DNA from: Xiphophorus maculatus | Lineage: Eukaryota > Chordata > Actinopteri > Cyprinodontiformes > Poeciliidae | Length of the DNA: 64,000 nt | Direction of reading: 5' to 3' | Assembly (NCBI RefSeq): GCF_002775205.1 | Contig: NC_036450.1 | Span: 11,923,479-11,987,478 of the forward strand | Shown: piece by piece, positions 11,866 through 25,349 of the stretch | Layout of the letters: each line of letters opens with the position of its first letter | How positions within the stretch are numbered: position 1 is the stretch's first letter | Made by a program: the position numbers and the translations under genes | Notes under the pieces: model-generated | The model's database searches: none | What the model was told of the DNA's origin: nothing | Seen by the model: only the letters and a program-made list of their open reading frames with translations

Positions 11866-14022
11866 CATTTAAATTTGTGTCTTTACCTGTGTCCAGGGAT
11901 TCTACATAAAGTTAAATGTAGGCTGATGAAGATGAAGATCTGGTGATTAATACTGCTTTCCAGGCTTCTAATCAGTACTGATCTTTAGTACTAGTCTCCA
12001 AGTCTCCACTTAGTTTTTATGTGAATGCATTCATCTAGAGATCTTTTTTCATTTTTGAACTCTCTGCTAGACAACAAAATCTAATTATCTGTGCAAAACT
12101 AGTCTGAAATTGTACATGTTAAATACGAAAAGCATATGGACAACATCAAGCGTCACAGAGAGATTGACTGTGTTTGCCGTGCTCTCTTTTCAGGTTTCAT
12201 GTTTGTGTCTCTGTCAGAGTGTGTAATCACAAGCCAATAGCCTGAGTCACACCCTCCAGTCACCCTTCTACTGTGAATACTAAACCAAACCTCTCTAAAG
12301 ACATGGGAATGTGGTCATTGTCACTAGGATGCATCTTTAAAGAAAGTACTCACAATTCGTAAAAGCAGAAAAACAACAAAAGTTGTAAATCCACCACAAA
12401 GCACAAGTTAGCCAGTAATAAAGCTGAAAGTGTTCTCAGAGCTTTTAACTACAAAGTGATAAAAAGTAATTGCTAAACCGGGACATAGAAACTTTCTCGG
12501 TGAAAAATGTTCCGCCCAATTCAAACATAGTAAAAAGTGAAAGTCAACGTATCAAGACAAAACTCAAGCAACACCTATGTGCTGAGGGGTTAGTTGAAGA
12601 TGTCTTTATTGGTTCTCAAGTCGCGATGACAAAATGAGACAGAGACAGAGAAAGATCGCATTTAAAAAGGCTTTTTATTAACCAGTGTTCTCCATGGCAG
12701 CACAATCCCACGTGGTGAGTCACTGTTTTTGGCATGCCACTGCACATTCAGGCAGCTTTACAAGAGAAGAAACAAGACACTGAAAGGACAGACACAGAGA
12801 ATAAAAGTAAGGGAGGGGGAAAAAAAGCCAGGCCTGGGGGGTTCGGTAGGAGGTGAAGTAAATTTGGTGAATCTTGTTTAAAGTTAGCTGATAGACATAT
12901 CGCAGATCTTAGGTGTTGTAGGGAAAAACCCTAAATACACCAACAATACAGTACTGGAATATTTGCATTTTGAAAAAGAAAAATGACTGTTCAGTCAGGT
13001 ACACTCTGCTTTGCTGGCCAGTGACATAACAAATCATTGCAGGATGTCCTGTTCAGGAGGACAGGTCATTAGAGTACATGTCATAAATTAGAAATTAACA
13101 AAGACTGATGTTTCAATAACCCTACAGCCTCCACAACAATAGTCAAAGTGTGTTTACTTGTTTGTGTCTCACATCTGTTTCCCGAGAGTAAAATGATGAC
13201 AAACTGTAGGGTTTTAAATGACTTAACTGTGCATTGTGTGTGAATGTGAATGAGACGGAGTGAAAAAATACACTCTGTGTGTGCGTGTATGTGCACTAAA
13301 CTAACAACGCATCGATGCTAAGCCAAGATGGTGGGGGGGAACTACAATGGAGCTGGTGTTTACCCAGGTCACCATGGCAATCCCTGCACACCCTGTCTTC
13401 CTGACCTTTCCAGGCGATAAGAGCACCGCTGACTGACATCCGTGTGTGTCGGTGTATATTTCCATATGTGGAGCAGCTCAAAGAGCGTCAGTGGACAAAG
13501 CGCAGGGCTTTCGTTTTTGACACACAGACTACAGCCGTCTTTAAATGAGTGCCAGTGAATTTCTTGCTTTGCTGGTTGGGGTCTAGGTGTGAATGAGCTA
13601 ATGGAACAAGAGAAGGGAGAAGATAAGTTTGAAGCAAAAGCAAAAGTATTCACTGCAGGCCAGACACTGGCCAAAAAATGAATGGAATATGTGTTGTGCA
13701 TGTACTGTACATAGATCAATTTAAAGTGTCAACCTTATTTTCCCTTTGTATCTCTTGCAAAAGGTAAACAAAAATCCTAAATATTAGCATTCAGTGGATC
13801 ACCAGTATTTAAGTAGGTTTGTGACCACAACCACCTGTGAAAGGCTAAAATCCGCAAATACTTGAAGCCCCACTAAAAATAGAGGGGGCTCTCACATTTT
13901 AATAGTTTGCACACCAAATATATAAATTTGCATTAATACACACAGTGGAAACTGTCTTAGCAGTAACACAAATACCAACATCTCTGCTCTAGACAGGACA
14001 CATATATGTATATGTAATGTAA

Positions 14023-15229
14023 GGGTGCATTCAGACCAACCCAGGATTAGAGTCCTGAATCAGACTCTAATCCATTTGTCTAGAAAGTCCAATTTTTGGG
14101 GGAGGTCAGAATGCAAAATTGAATTCCAAAACAGAGTTAAAAAGCGAACTCTAATCTGCCTAAAAACCTCGGTCTCGGTCAGGTTCTAGTGAATTCTAAA
14201 ACGGTAGAAAACCTGTCTGAACGCAACCTGACTAGAGACCAAAACAAAAAGTTAGCAACAGTGCAGGATATTCTGGTCAATATTTTAGTCTTTGCTCTGC
14301 TGGTTGACGAAGATGTTGTGTCAGTTATCATGGCAACGGGTCTGCGTGCCGACACATAAAGCGAGGAAAACCAGAATATAAGTGGTATAAAGTTGTTTTA
14401 CTGTTTATCAGATTAAATCCCCATTGCTGCAGCTGCTGTAATTTTTAAATCTTTAATAAATATTAAAGATCTTTAAATCTTTAATAAAAAGAGACTAGTT
14501 GCCTCGGTTGAACATTTAATCATCAAATAGGATGACATATTTCATATGTCCCATATATAAAGTATATGAGACATGGTTTGTTACATTTTGACAAACTAAT
14601 AAAATTAACAGCAGCAATTATGTAATTATTCACCAATACAAAAGAGCAATTTGCTTAGTCCTCTCTTGCATCTTGATAGAAACCAAACTGTTTATAGATT
14701 TATATCAAGGGAGAATACTTACAAACATCAGCAATTTTCTCAGCTTTAATTTGAGCCATATTTATAGAAATCAGGTAAGAAATAAAGGCGCTGTGGTCAT
14801 TTTGTGACTCCTGCTCCTCCCGCATTGGAACAGCCTGGTTTAGTGGACAGACTCACCGCATAGTAATGGTGTCTGCAGGAGCGTCACTAGCGTTAGCGGC
14901 TAACAGGTGATGTCCAAATCAGTAATGTATATGAATGAAGAAATCCTACAACCGCTAAAATCTGACACCACTCCGTTTTTGTTTACTTTTTGTGAAGGAG
15001 GAAATTGCGCTGGTCTTCTTAAGAGATTTTGTGTCGATTTCTTCAGTAAATCTTGGTGCAGCGCCACCACAGGCGACAGGGGGAACAGGTTTTTCAGTTA
15101 GTTTGACAGTTAGTCGCTTGACACAGTGCAGTGTGAATGCAAACTACAAAATGCAAAAATGTAACAAATGTTGCAATTTTAGTCCCCTATCGAACCAAGT
15201 CTACCGGACTACCCGGTCTGAATGCACCC
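14023..15229. mobile_element. non-autonomous PIF/Harbinger-type transposon
   Basis: The 1.2-kb segment starts gggtgcattcagacc and ends with its exact reverse complement (15-bp terminal inverted repeats). It is flanked on both sides by TAA (14020-14022 and 15230-15232), the 3-bp target duplication typical of PIF/Harbinger. I see no transposase in it, so it would depend on enzyme from elsewhere. The perfect ends suggest a fairly young insertion. Confidence 0.8.
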
Positions 15230-15712
15230 TAAATCTACATTCAAAATTAACATTTACCCAAATGAATTTTTTTTACACCGCTTTAATCTAATTTAAATAA
15301 AAGAGGAAAACAAATAAGTTTCTGCTTGGCATCAAAGCCAACATTACCTGCTGACAGCTCTCGAGCACCGAGAGAGATAAACAACAAGGTGGTAGGGAGG
15401 AATGAGAGGTCAAGGTCTTGGCAGAAACAGGAGTGGGCAAGCAGCGTTGTAAATATGTTACCAAAAAAGGGGGCTGACAGACGGGAATGTGAAGTAGGTC
15501 AAAGTGAACTGCTTCATTATTAAATTGGCACCTTCCAATTTGAAGTAATTGTCTTCCGTATGACTTAATCAGTTTTACGTCATTGTGAAGGAATTTTGGC
15601 TCGCTCATCTTTATAACATGATTTATGTTCATTAATATCTGTCACATTTGTGCATTCTTAGCTTGGTGAAGGTCCCGCTACAGCACTTCAAGCAAGTCAG
15701 GTGGTGGTCTAG

Positions 15713-15751
15713 AATTTCACTTAGCAAATACAATGCCTTTATTGTTTTTCC
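15713..15751. repeat. 39-bp direct repeat, copy 1
   Basis: aatttcacttagcaaatac and the following 20 bases recur at 17337-17375 with two differences. About 1.6 kb separates the copies, including the hAT-type element. Confidence 0.75.
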
Positions 15752-16674
15752 TTTAAAGGTATTTTGTTCAAGCTTTTACTGTGCCTGAGATCATTGTCTT
15801 GTGCTTTGGCCCAGTTTCTGCTAAGCTTCAGCTGCCAGTTGGCATGAGATGTTTGTATTGATACGCCGTGGTTGGTTTTCACTAAACATCTCAACCTCAG
15901 CTATGTCCGTCTAAAGGACTTTGCTTAGGATGTTTGGTGGTTCAAGTTGCATCCTCCACATGTTTTTTTTTTTTTTAGTAAGATATTTTGATTTGTGGCA
16001 AACTTCCAAGCTAAAGGTTATTGTTTGAACTTTGTTCCAACTACATTGTGGATGTTAACAGAGGGAATGTTGTACACACTAACCAAAATGTGTGTTGTTC
16101 AAGACATAGCTCTTTGGTGTTCGCAGCTTCACCGACCATTGCACAATCTCGTTCTAGGATGAACTTCCAAGCACATCTACTCTTGGGAACATAGAAGATG
16201 TCTGTAATGATTTCCACTAGTGAATAATCCTCACAGAAAAACCATTAAATATAGAAAGGTTTCCAAATAGCCTCATAATTCTTCTCTGGTGCCAATAGTA
16301 ATGATCTTTTTGCTTGCATTTTCTAGCTTAGGGAACCAAAGAAATCTGATAGTTCTTAATCATGTTGTTTGCAAAACTTTAGAATCAAAGAAAATGTACT
16401 TTCTGGTTTTTGTCTGTCAATTAAGACATCACAGCTATGGCTCAGTTTTGTAACAAGAAATTAGGTGACCAGAACCAAAGCAAAGGATTTTTAGCTCTTC
16501 TCAGTGGGCCCTGTTGCTAAGGGAAAGTAAAGTTCAGGTAAAATTTTCAACGAGATTTTAGAGGAAGTGCAAAAATGTAAACAACTAGTCAAAAGGAAAA
16601 TGTCTTGAATGACATTTCTGTGGCCCAGTCAGTCAGTGGTAGACTCAGAGAGTGCGGGGCCTTTAGTAGATAAT
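15752..16674. other. unassigned low-GC sequence, probably an old repeat
   Basis: It lies between the first 39-bp direct repeat and the hAT-type element. It reads like decayed transposon DNA but I cannot name a family, and it has no open frame worth noting. Confidence 0.3.
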
Positions 16675-16683
16675 AGAAAGGCT

Positions 16684-17044
16684 TAGGCCTGCCATGATAG
16701 CAATTTTTTCTGGATGGTAAATTGTCCCAGAAGTTATAGCGATAAACGATAAAATTGTAGTTCTGTGAAGACCAGTTTCAAATAATGATTAAAAAAAAAG
16801 AACATATTCTCTAAAATCAATAAACTTTACTTTCTAATGAACGTTTAATACAGGAATTGCAAGGCATTTTAAATATCCCCCAAAAAATACAAAAACTGAA
16901 ACATCAAATTAAATAAATTATGAAGTCTCTGTAAACTAAATTGTCTTTCAAAAAGAAAAACAACAAATCATACAAATGGAAATTATTGAATTCGTTTTAA
17001 TTTATCATGCAATAAATTGATTTACGGGTGATTGGGACAGGCCC
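16684..17044. mobile_element. hAT-type non-autonomous element with target duplication
   Basis: The ends are related inverted sequences (taggcctgccatga at the left; reverse complement of the right end gggcctgtcccaatca). The element is flanked by agaaaggct at 16675-16683 and 17045-17053, an 8-9 bp duplication as expected for hAT. The sequence type (ataaacgataaaattg near the left end) is familiar from fish genomes. It has no coding capacity. Confidence 0.75.
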
Positions 17045-17336
17045 AGAAAGGCTAAACATATTTGTTTCATATCATAGAACATGCTGGATTTGTAAAAGGA
17101 CAAGCTTTTGAGAATCTCTAATTAAAACTAAGATTTCTATTCACTAGAATGGAGACACTGCTAATTTTATAATGCTACATGCACTAACTGCTAATTACTA
17201 ATTTAAGATGCAAAACACAGTTCAAAATTGCAAGTAAGGTCTTTTCAGTGCCATTTCAAAATACTAAAAGTCTTATTTGTGTTTATTTTTTGTAAAGTTC
17301 ATATTTACTTTAGGAGTAGATGATAAAGTGAAAATT

Positions 17337-17375
17337 AATTTCACCTAGCAAATACAATGCCTTTATTATTTTTCC
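17337..17375. repeat. 39-bp direct repeat, copy 2
   Basis: Second copy of the repeat at 15713-15751, same orientation, 37 of 39 bases matching. It is followed by an AT-rich stretch (about 17375-17505) with many TTAATTA palindromes. Confidence 0.75.
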
Positions 17376-20300
17376 AATACTTAATTATTATTAACATAGT
17401 AATTAAGTATTATGCATCAATACCATTATGTTAATTAAATAATTAACATAATTAATTCATACTAATTATGTTAATTATTATTGACATAATAATTATGTAT
17501 TATGTTTTCACTCTTTAAATGCACCTCATGCTTACAAAAGCTTAAGACTATGATGATGATAATATAAATGATAAAACCATAAAAACAATCAACATAGAAT
17601 GTTAAGAGCACAAACAACTCTATCTAGGAATATGCTGTTAATGAAAAAAAAGAACTGTAAAAGAACTATTCCTTGCCAGAAATATTCAGCTAACAGGTTT
17701 CTCAAGTTGTTTCATTCTTTTTCCCAAGCCTTAGAACATAAAAAGTAAAGGCTCCATCTGTGCACTGAGATAACACCAAGACAATTTACAGATTAGGCCT
17801 TGAGCATGCAGACACATGTATATGTGAAACAAAAAGGGAGAGGGGGGGGACATTAGGCAGAAAGAGTGGAAACTTTAAATACAAAACAGCTTTTGGCTCC
17901 TATCTGAGAATTTTCCGTTAACTTTTCAATACTTTTAGACGTAAAAATATTACTTTGTGTGTGTGGGTTTGGCACAATCGGTGCATGTGTGTGTGTGTAT
18001 GTGAGTGAGAGAGAGCGAGTGAGTGTCTGTGGCAGTAAGGATATCTTGGCTTCAGCACTATAACGCTGGAATTTCCTCCATCTCTGTCGCCAGGGCAAGA
18101 TGGCTACCATATGCCAGCTATTTGCACACACACCCCTACACACACACACACAAAGACCGCAGTCCTGTGAGCACTCAAGTTTGTAATACCGAAGCCAATG
18201 TAACATATAAATAAACACGTACTGAACAGCATCATTTGGAGTGGGGGTTGGGAGTTTGGATTTAGCAGAAGTACATCTGCATACAAATGCTTCTCTTTAG
18301 ACTCTGCATTGGTGTTTCTCATCAAAGAAGTACACGTCTAAAGAATTAGAAACACACGACTCAAGACAACTACTCAGCTACAACAAATTAAAGACGTACA
18401 TATTCACACTGTCAGCGAATAAACCTCCTGTAACAATTTCCTGCCATGCAATGAATTAGTTGCATAAATATCTACTGCAAGATTTTACAATCTAATGATG
18501 AACCCAAGACATCCAAACTAAAAAATATACAAGTTTAACCTGGAACTCCCAAAACATATGTCCTACTTTTCTTTTTACGTGTTGATTGGGTAATTTATTT
18601 GAACTGAAAGGTGTTAAATCCAGGATTTGATTCAGACAAGTAACCAAAACAAGGAAGCATTAAAAAGGATAAAACCAACTGGCTCATCCTCAAAGGGGGG
18701 AAAAGCTTCTATGCCATTAATTGTTGACCTATTTCAGTTAGATATTAAGGAAGAAACTCAGTGAAGCCATGCATTTCACTGAGATGTGAATAGGGCAGGG
18801 TAGTATTTGTAATATTATAGTTTAGTACTGAAATAAAATTATGGTGAAAATGTTGTGGGGACTCTAAATGACATTTATTTCCTTAAACATGTTTAAATTG
18901 TTCCACAGTACAAATTAGTCTAATTTTTAGTCAAGATGAACCAGATTTGGAATAGCCAGTTGTCCCTTGATACACTCTGACTGGTCAAAAAATATCTGTC
19001 AAAATCAGAATTAGCAAGTCAGACTTTGAAAAACCCCCAAAAATTATCAGCTCATCTCTAACGTCTGTGGTATTTATTACCAATCTATGAAGGTCTCATA
19101 CATACAGAACAGCAGCACTGCCTGGCTGACCACATATTACTAAAAACAACCAAAAAAAAAAAAAAAACACGGAAGTACAGAAACTTAGCAAGGTCTACTG
19201 ATTAATGATAATCCACAAAAAGTTAAAGTTAGACTAAGCACTCCTGTAAATGGGTCTTTAGCTTTAGTTTTCATTTTTTCACTCAGGAAAGTTAGCACAC
19301 GTTGCTCCAGTTTAGCAAGGCTGAAGCCTTTATGCCCAGAAAACCAAATGACCACAAACTGAGTTGCCAAGCAGATGTTGTCCAATGGAAGCTTCTTGAC
19401 TGCCAAAAAGAAGAAAGCCCTCTTCTTGGGTTTTAACAGTGCATCTATTGTTCCATACAACCCACAGTTTTTGTGGTGCATCTATGCTCCAGCTCTATAC
19501 TTTTTGCTCCATCGTCATGGTAAATGCAGTCTGTATGTGCACAACACTATTCACATGTAGACGCATGTCTAGTAAAGAAAATGCTTTACAATAAAAACTG
19601 TTTCCCGTTCTCCTCACTGTTGGTCTTGGAAAGATAAAGTTGAGTCTTTGCCCAGCCTTATTTGTCACACTTCCAGTTGTTTAAGCTTTCGAGCAAATTT
19701 AGGTGAGTAATTGTTCATTTTCTGAGGCCATTTTACTGACTTAAGATCAACACACATCTGCTTTACATCAATGTCTAATTCTCTCATCTTTCCCAATTTG
19801 AGGAACAAAGAAGGATTAACACCCTCAGGTGTCCCTGGGCGGTGAATCTCAAAGGCCTGTTGGCACATATACTCGGGAACTAAGTATTACATTCACATGC
19901 CATGGTAAGCCATCACACATAAAATCTACCAGAAGATAATCACAGTATTTATATATAAAAAATAAAAAATAACCAATGAATTTTCCTAAACATAAATCCA
20001 TCATGTTAGGATCATTTCACAAAGCACATAAAGTGAAAATCTCTTCAACTGTTTCAGCATGTACTCTGACTTTAGTAATATTTACAGTCACAATAAAAAC
20101 AAATTATATAGATTTTTTATACAATCGGTATGCATTAAGACTTTTTGGGTGTACTTAGCTGAACAAATTCTACCCTATCTTATATATGCCACAAGAAAAC
20201 AGAAAGGCATGGATTACTAATCGTCGTAAGGCTTTCTAATACGCATTAATCAATATATTACCTACACACTTTGATCACCTAAAAAAAAAAAGTGAAAAAA

Positions 20301-21674
20301 TGTTTCACTTACCAAATACCAAAAGGTAAACTTTAACTGAACATGTCTTCATACTCTTTTGAAAAGGAACCATCACACATCAGCAAATAAATACAATAGA
20401 AAAAAGCGAGAAATGAGGAGTTTCCACAAGAGAAATTGAAACCATAAATCGCCAGAAGATGTGATTTTATCGTTCTTGCTTAACTTTATCCGTTTTACCC
20501 GTGATTAATTGCCTGAAGTTCATTCAACGGAAATCAGCTGGGAGTATTAGAATTTTACCGTAAACCACATTTTATTAGTGTTTAGGAAAATACCATAGCA
20601 ATGGTGTACTGGGGGTGAAGAGACTTCCAGCCATACGCACATTGACCCAAAAGTCAACCTCTCTCTGCTCTGACAAATCCCAACCCTCACAACAGCATCT
20701 ATTAGAATAAATTGGCTTTCTGTCTCCTTATATTGTGAGGTTTGTTTATGCTGCTTGTTCAGCGTGTGAAACGCAGCAGAACCGTTTGACTCAGAGCAGC
20801 TACTGGCCAAAAGGAAGATGATGGTCCAACACACGTCTGCTCTGCGTGAGCCAATGACAGGGTCTTTAAACACTACTCCTCCACATCTGCTCTCTGTTAT
20901 CCCCCCAAAAAAGTTGCACACAGAGGCACATATACAGCACAATATGATTTGTGATCATCACCATCAGCTACAGGTTTGACAATGAAATCTAAAAATATTT
21001 AAATAAAAAAAACCTTTTCTTTGTATTTAATAGTAAGCAAACAAAATATCTGTTTGCCTATATCTGAAAATGTATGAAATGCATGAACAGACATGCTCAG
21101 AAAAGCTCACACATATTGCTTGCTAATCTTGCCTGATGTTAAACTCAAAGGCAATAAGGTTAGTTAGCTTGGATCAGTTCTGCTCTGCCATGCTCCAACA
21201 ATGATCTGCTGGGTAAGCTGTGAGTGTCTGAATCTATGTGTGTGCCTGTGCCCGGGTGTGCATACTAGCACCATAGACTGGCGCCTCTCTACTGCTGGAA
21301 GTAATTATAAAGACATAAAGCAGATAGTTGAAGATTGCTGTTTGATCCAACACTGAGACGCTCTCATGTGCATAAACATGTACACATAATATTATAAACT
21401 GCATTGTTTCCACTTCAGAAAAATTAGGTATTACTTCCATTGACACTATATTATTAGTGTAAAAACTGTGATGACAGAATTGTTCTGAGGTTTTACCCAA
21501 CAAAACAAAAATGTTGAGCTGTCTAAGCCCCGACATGTCAGATGCCAAGTTTTTGTCATAATGCCTAAACTGCAACACTGTGTGCTCTCTGGTTTCCATA
21601 TTATGTCAACCACTACCTTAGAAATGAAAATGTACCTAATGCTGGACTATGACCTTTGCCCAACAGTAACAAAG

Positions 21675-22030
21675 TGTCATGAAGCGGTGCGGTGAGGGGT
21701 GGTGAGGCAGACGCAGCGGACCCAGGTAAGATGAATAATGAATTTTAATTATGAAAAAACACAGTCCAGCAACGGGCAGCACGGCCGAGCGGAAGCCAGG
21801 GCTCGACGCCGGTAGCAACCGTTAACATGACTGGACAACACGAAAGACAGAACGCACATTAGACGAGGACCCGACAGAGATACAGAGACACAGGTGACAT
21901 TAAATACACGGGAGGGTAATCACAGAAACGAGACACACCTGGGAAACAATCAAGGGGAAGACAGGACAACACAAAGACTCAGGGACACAGAAAACTCTAA
22001 ATAAATACACAGAAAACACAGAACATGACA
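21675..22030. mobile_element. 356-bp TG...CA repeat with 5-bp target duplication
   Basis: It begins tgtcatgaag, ends aacatgaca, and is flanked by caaag at 21670-21674 and 22031-22035. TG...CA ends with a 5-bp duplication fit a solo LTR or TRIM. The 7-bp inverted ends (tgtcatg/catgaca) would also fit a small DNA element. It is more GC-rich than its surroundings and has no coding capacity. Confidence 0.65.
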
Positions 22031-23113
22031 CAAAGATGGTTTTGTGCATAATTTTAAATGACCCTTTTGAGGATTTAATGTGATGCTAAGCAACTCTTAT
22101 AGGTGAGAATGGAGTAAGATGAGCCATTTTTCAAATTTACATCAAGGCAACCTTAGTTTGGTGGCTTCCATTGTCTGCTTCTGCCACTGCAGAGTCAATT
22201 GGAAAAGATTACAATGACTAATCTCTAACCAAAAGTAAAGCTTACATAAAATATTCAATATTCTACATTGGTCAGCTAATGAAAGTCACGCACTGTTTCA
22301 CATAATCAAGAGTGTTTTGCTTACACTGTATTTTAATTACAAAGTTGGATAGGTGTCAGAGCTGACGTCACAACATCTGGAAGGTCAAACTAGCTGCTGA
22401 TGCGAGTCCCTTCAATGGTGCATTTCAAATCCAAACATTTCTGGGTTAAAGCGTGCCTCGAGTGAGTGAAAAACCTAATGTCACCCTTGGGTACATGTAC
22501 ACTCATGTGAACACATTCAAAAGATAACTCTCAACAATTAGGAATGTCCCAATCCTACCTCAGTTTTCAGAGTGAATCAAGTAATTGGTATGGAAATCTC
22601 TGAATACACCCAACTCCTGAACCTCGATTTTATATTAGTTGCACTGTATTACAGAATCCATTAAAAGTTGTCACATGCCAACATGTCTACAGATACAGTT
22701 TTAATTAGAAAATCTGACAATTTCAATGGTCATTTCTAAAATGTAAGTGGTGCTGAAGGTGGCATAGAACTGCATTTCATATCACCAATGTGAAAAAAAG
22801 TCATTTCAAATACAAACATGAGACACCATAGATATTTTGATCATTTGTTACTATGGGAAAACAACAGAGAACAAGATAAACAGGTTATTCCCTACAGTGT
22901 AGAGCTGTAGGGGTGTCAAGCATTCTAAATGCTTTTATTTTATTATGTTTTATTGTAATATTTGTGATCTGCTATCTGAAAATACTTGGATTGGTAGGGG
23001 GCAAAATATTCAGATTGTAATAACAGTTTTACTTAAGATTTTTGAGTCAACAGCTCTACAACATAAACTTATGCAATATATTATGTAACACTATATGCAC
23101 AGTGTTACTGAGT

Positions 23114-23370
23114 AAATCAAATCAAATTTTATTTGTATAGCACATTTCAGCAGCAAGGCATTTCAAAGTGCTCTACATCATATCAAACACAGAAACACAA
23201 TGCAACATAGAATCAACAATCAAAACACAACATTAAGTCAGGTTCCATCAATAAATTTGTAATTGATTACGTTTCAAATACAATCCTAAACAGGTGGGTT
23301 TTAGTCGAGATTTAAAGGAAGTCAGAGTTTCAGCTGTTTTACAGTTTTCTGGAAGTTTGTTCCAAATTTG
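23114..23370 (-). repeat. interspersed repeat, LINE-tail type
   Basis: Starts aaatcaaattttatttgtat and continues with agcacatttcag and caaagtgct. This is a very common teleost dispersed sequence whose reverse complement ends in the usual aaataaa-cttgatt form. A second piece of the same family lies in the opposite orientation at 53470-53575. Confidence 0.65.
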
Positions 23371-25349
23371 TGGTAAAGTACGATAGTAATTGATTCAAAT
23401 TTCACAACTAATGGTGCTCCTCTGCTGATTGAAAAAAAATCCCGACATTTGTTATTTTAAATTTTTTTCTTTGATTATATTTCACAGGAATTTTATTTAT
23501 AAAAGTGAACATTTCTAAAATAAAGCCAAGAATTAAACTAGATGCTGTGCATATTTTCCCTTTTCTTATCAGCATCCCATTTCTAATCTAAAATATTTGC
23601 CTTTGAGGCACTTAAATCACACATGAAACTGGTGGAAAATTGCTTGTACAATCATCTGACAAAGAATCAGATCATTGGGCAAATTTGTAATTTTGCAGGC
23701 ATTTTACACTCATGGCATTACAGCTACAAAAAAATAGAACCTGCAGATAACAGTCCTAAGATTGTCAAACTATGCACTTATGATGCTGAAGTAAAGCAAT
23801 GAGAAACAGTTTGTTTACAAATAGATATGAAAGTTATCATCCATTCATTCCCGCTCATCCTTTCACAATCACAAATTCCTTTCACATAACTGATAAGAAT
23901 TATTACATAAATATTAATGACCAGCTTTAGCAACATCACTATGTTCAAATAAAGAACATATTTGCATACCTAAAGACAGAGACATACTTTGGGTTTTCTC
24001 TATCTACCAGGACAATTCACAATACAGTGCCCACAAAACAGGAAATAATCAAAACTGGAAAGTCATAGATAAATATGTCCAAGATGGAAAGATTGACATG
24101 TTTATTGGGAGATAAAAATATCCATATGTATGGGAAAAGAAAACAAGTTTATTCTTCCTCCTTGGGCTCATTTTAATTTGAGTCCTGATATATGTGTGCT
24201 TCACTCCTGACTACCAAATGACCTTTACACTACCGACAAATCTCTCACCATGAGCCGAGCAGGAAGGAAAACATGGCAAACATACACCCAAATTACATAA
24301 ACATGTTTGGGCACACACCCACACAGACCCACACGTGATATAGTTATCCCTCCCCCCCAACACCCACACATATTTCAGCTGTCCCACACACACATATACA
24401 CACACACTTGCACGACCCCTGCTTGCTAGAACCATGAGTCACTCTGCTGGGAACTCCATGCTTTCCCCATTACTACAGACTGGATGACTGACTGTCCTGA
24501 CATGTTGAGGAAGACAGGTAGAGTTTAGCCGCTAACAGAAAGACAATGATGGAAATAGGCAAAAAGAGGAATAAAAGACGAAAGGAAGTAATGAGAAAAA
24601 ATGAAATAAAGTATTTAGAAAGATAAGAGGAGAAGAGACAAGGCGGAGTTTTACTGTATTTTATCTCAGGAAGTCGGATGTGAACTGGGGTAAAAACATC
24701 TTGGTTTCCATTGTTGCATTTAAAGATTGACAAAGCCTTGAGGGAATGGAAGTTTTATTTTTATTTAAACTTATAAAACTTATAAACTTATAAATCCTCT
24801 CTTGGATTAAAAGTAAGAGCAGCATTAGCTATAGCGCCATCCTCCGGCAGGACTATGCAGCCTCTTCTCTTTGTATCATACTATTGTTTTCTAGAGGTTG
24901 CTTTTTTCTCCCTCTTTAGATTAGTTCAATATGCTTCGCGAAGGAATGTAGACCTAGTAAGTGGAACAAAAATGTAAATCCCAGGCGAAAATAAATATGA
25001 GAGAATTGCACTTTCTTCACTGGCAGATGACTGCTCGCTCATAAATACAATTGGAAGAAGAAAAATACACAGATGGTGGTAGAGAATGGTTGTAATGAAA
25101 TCTACATTTAGTTTAAATAATAGCAGTTCTTCTGCATAACAGACGCTAGATTTAAGCAATTCTATAAGTAGATGTTTATTGGTTTAAAATGAATTAAATG
25201 GTGGGAGGTTAAAATTCCAAGAGGGGAAAGAAACTATGCATAACTGATGAGTTCTGCTGGCATCTTTCCTAAAAGACGGTCTTCAAACGGGGTAATGAGA
25301 CACCAATAGCTTTCTCAGCTAACCATATCACACCTCAAGTTCTCAAGTG

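Noticed and set aside
13369..13719. 116-codon minus-strand frame
   Set aside because: No signal, domain, splice context or family resemblance; length within chance expectation for 64 kb.
20547..20942. 131-codon minus-strand frame
   Set aside because: No recognisable domain, and no promoter, splice or polyadenylation support.
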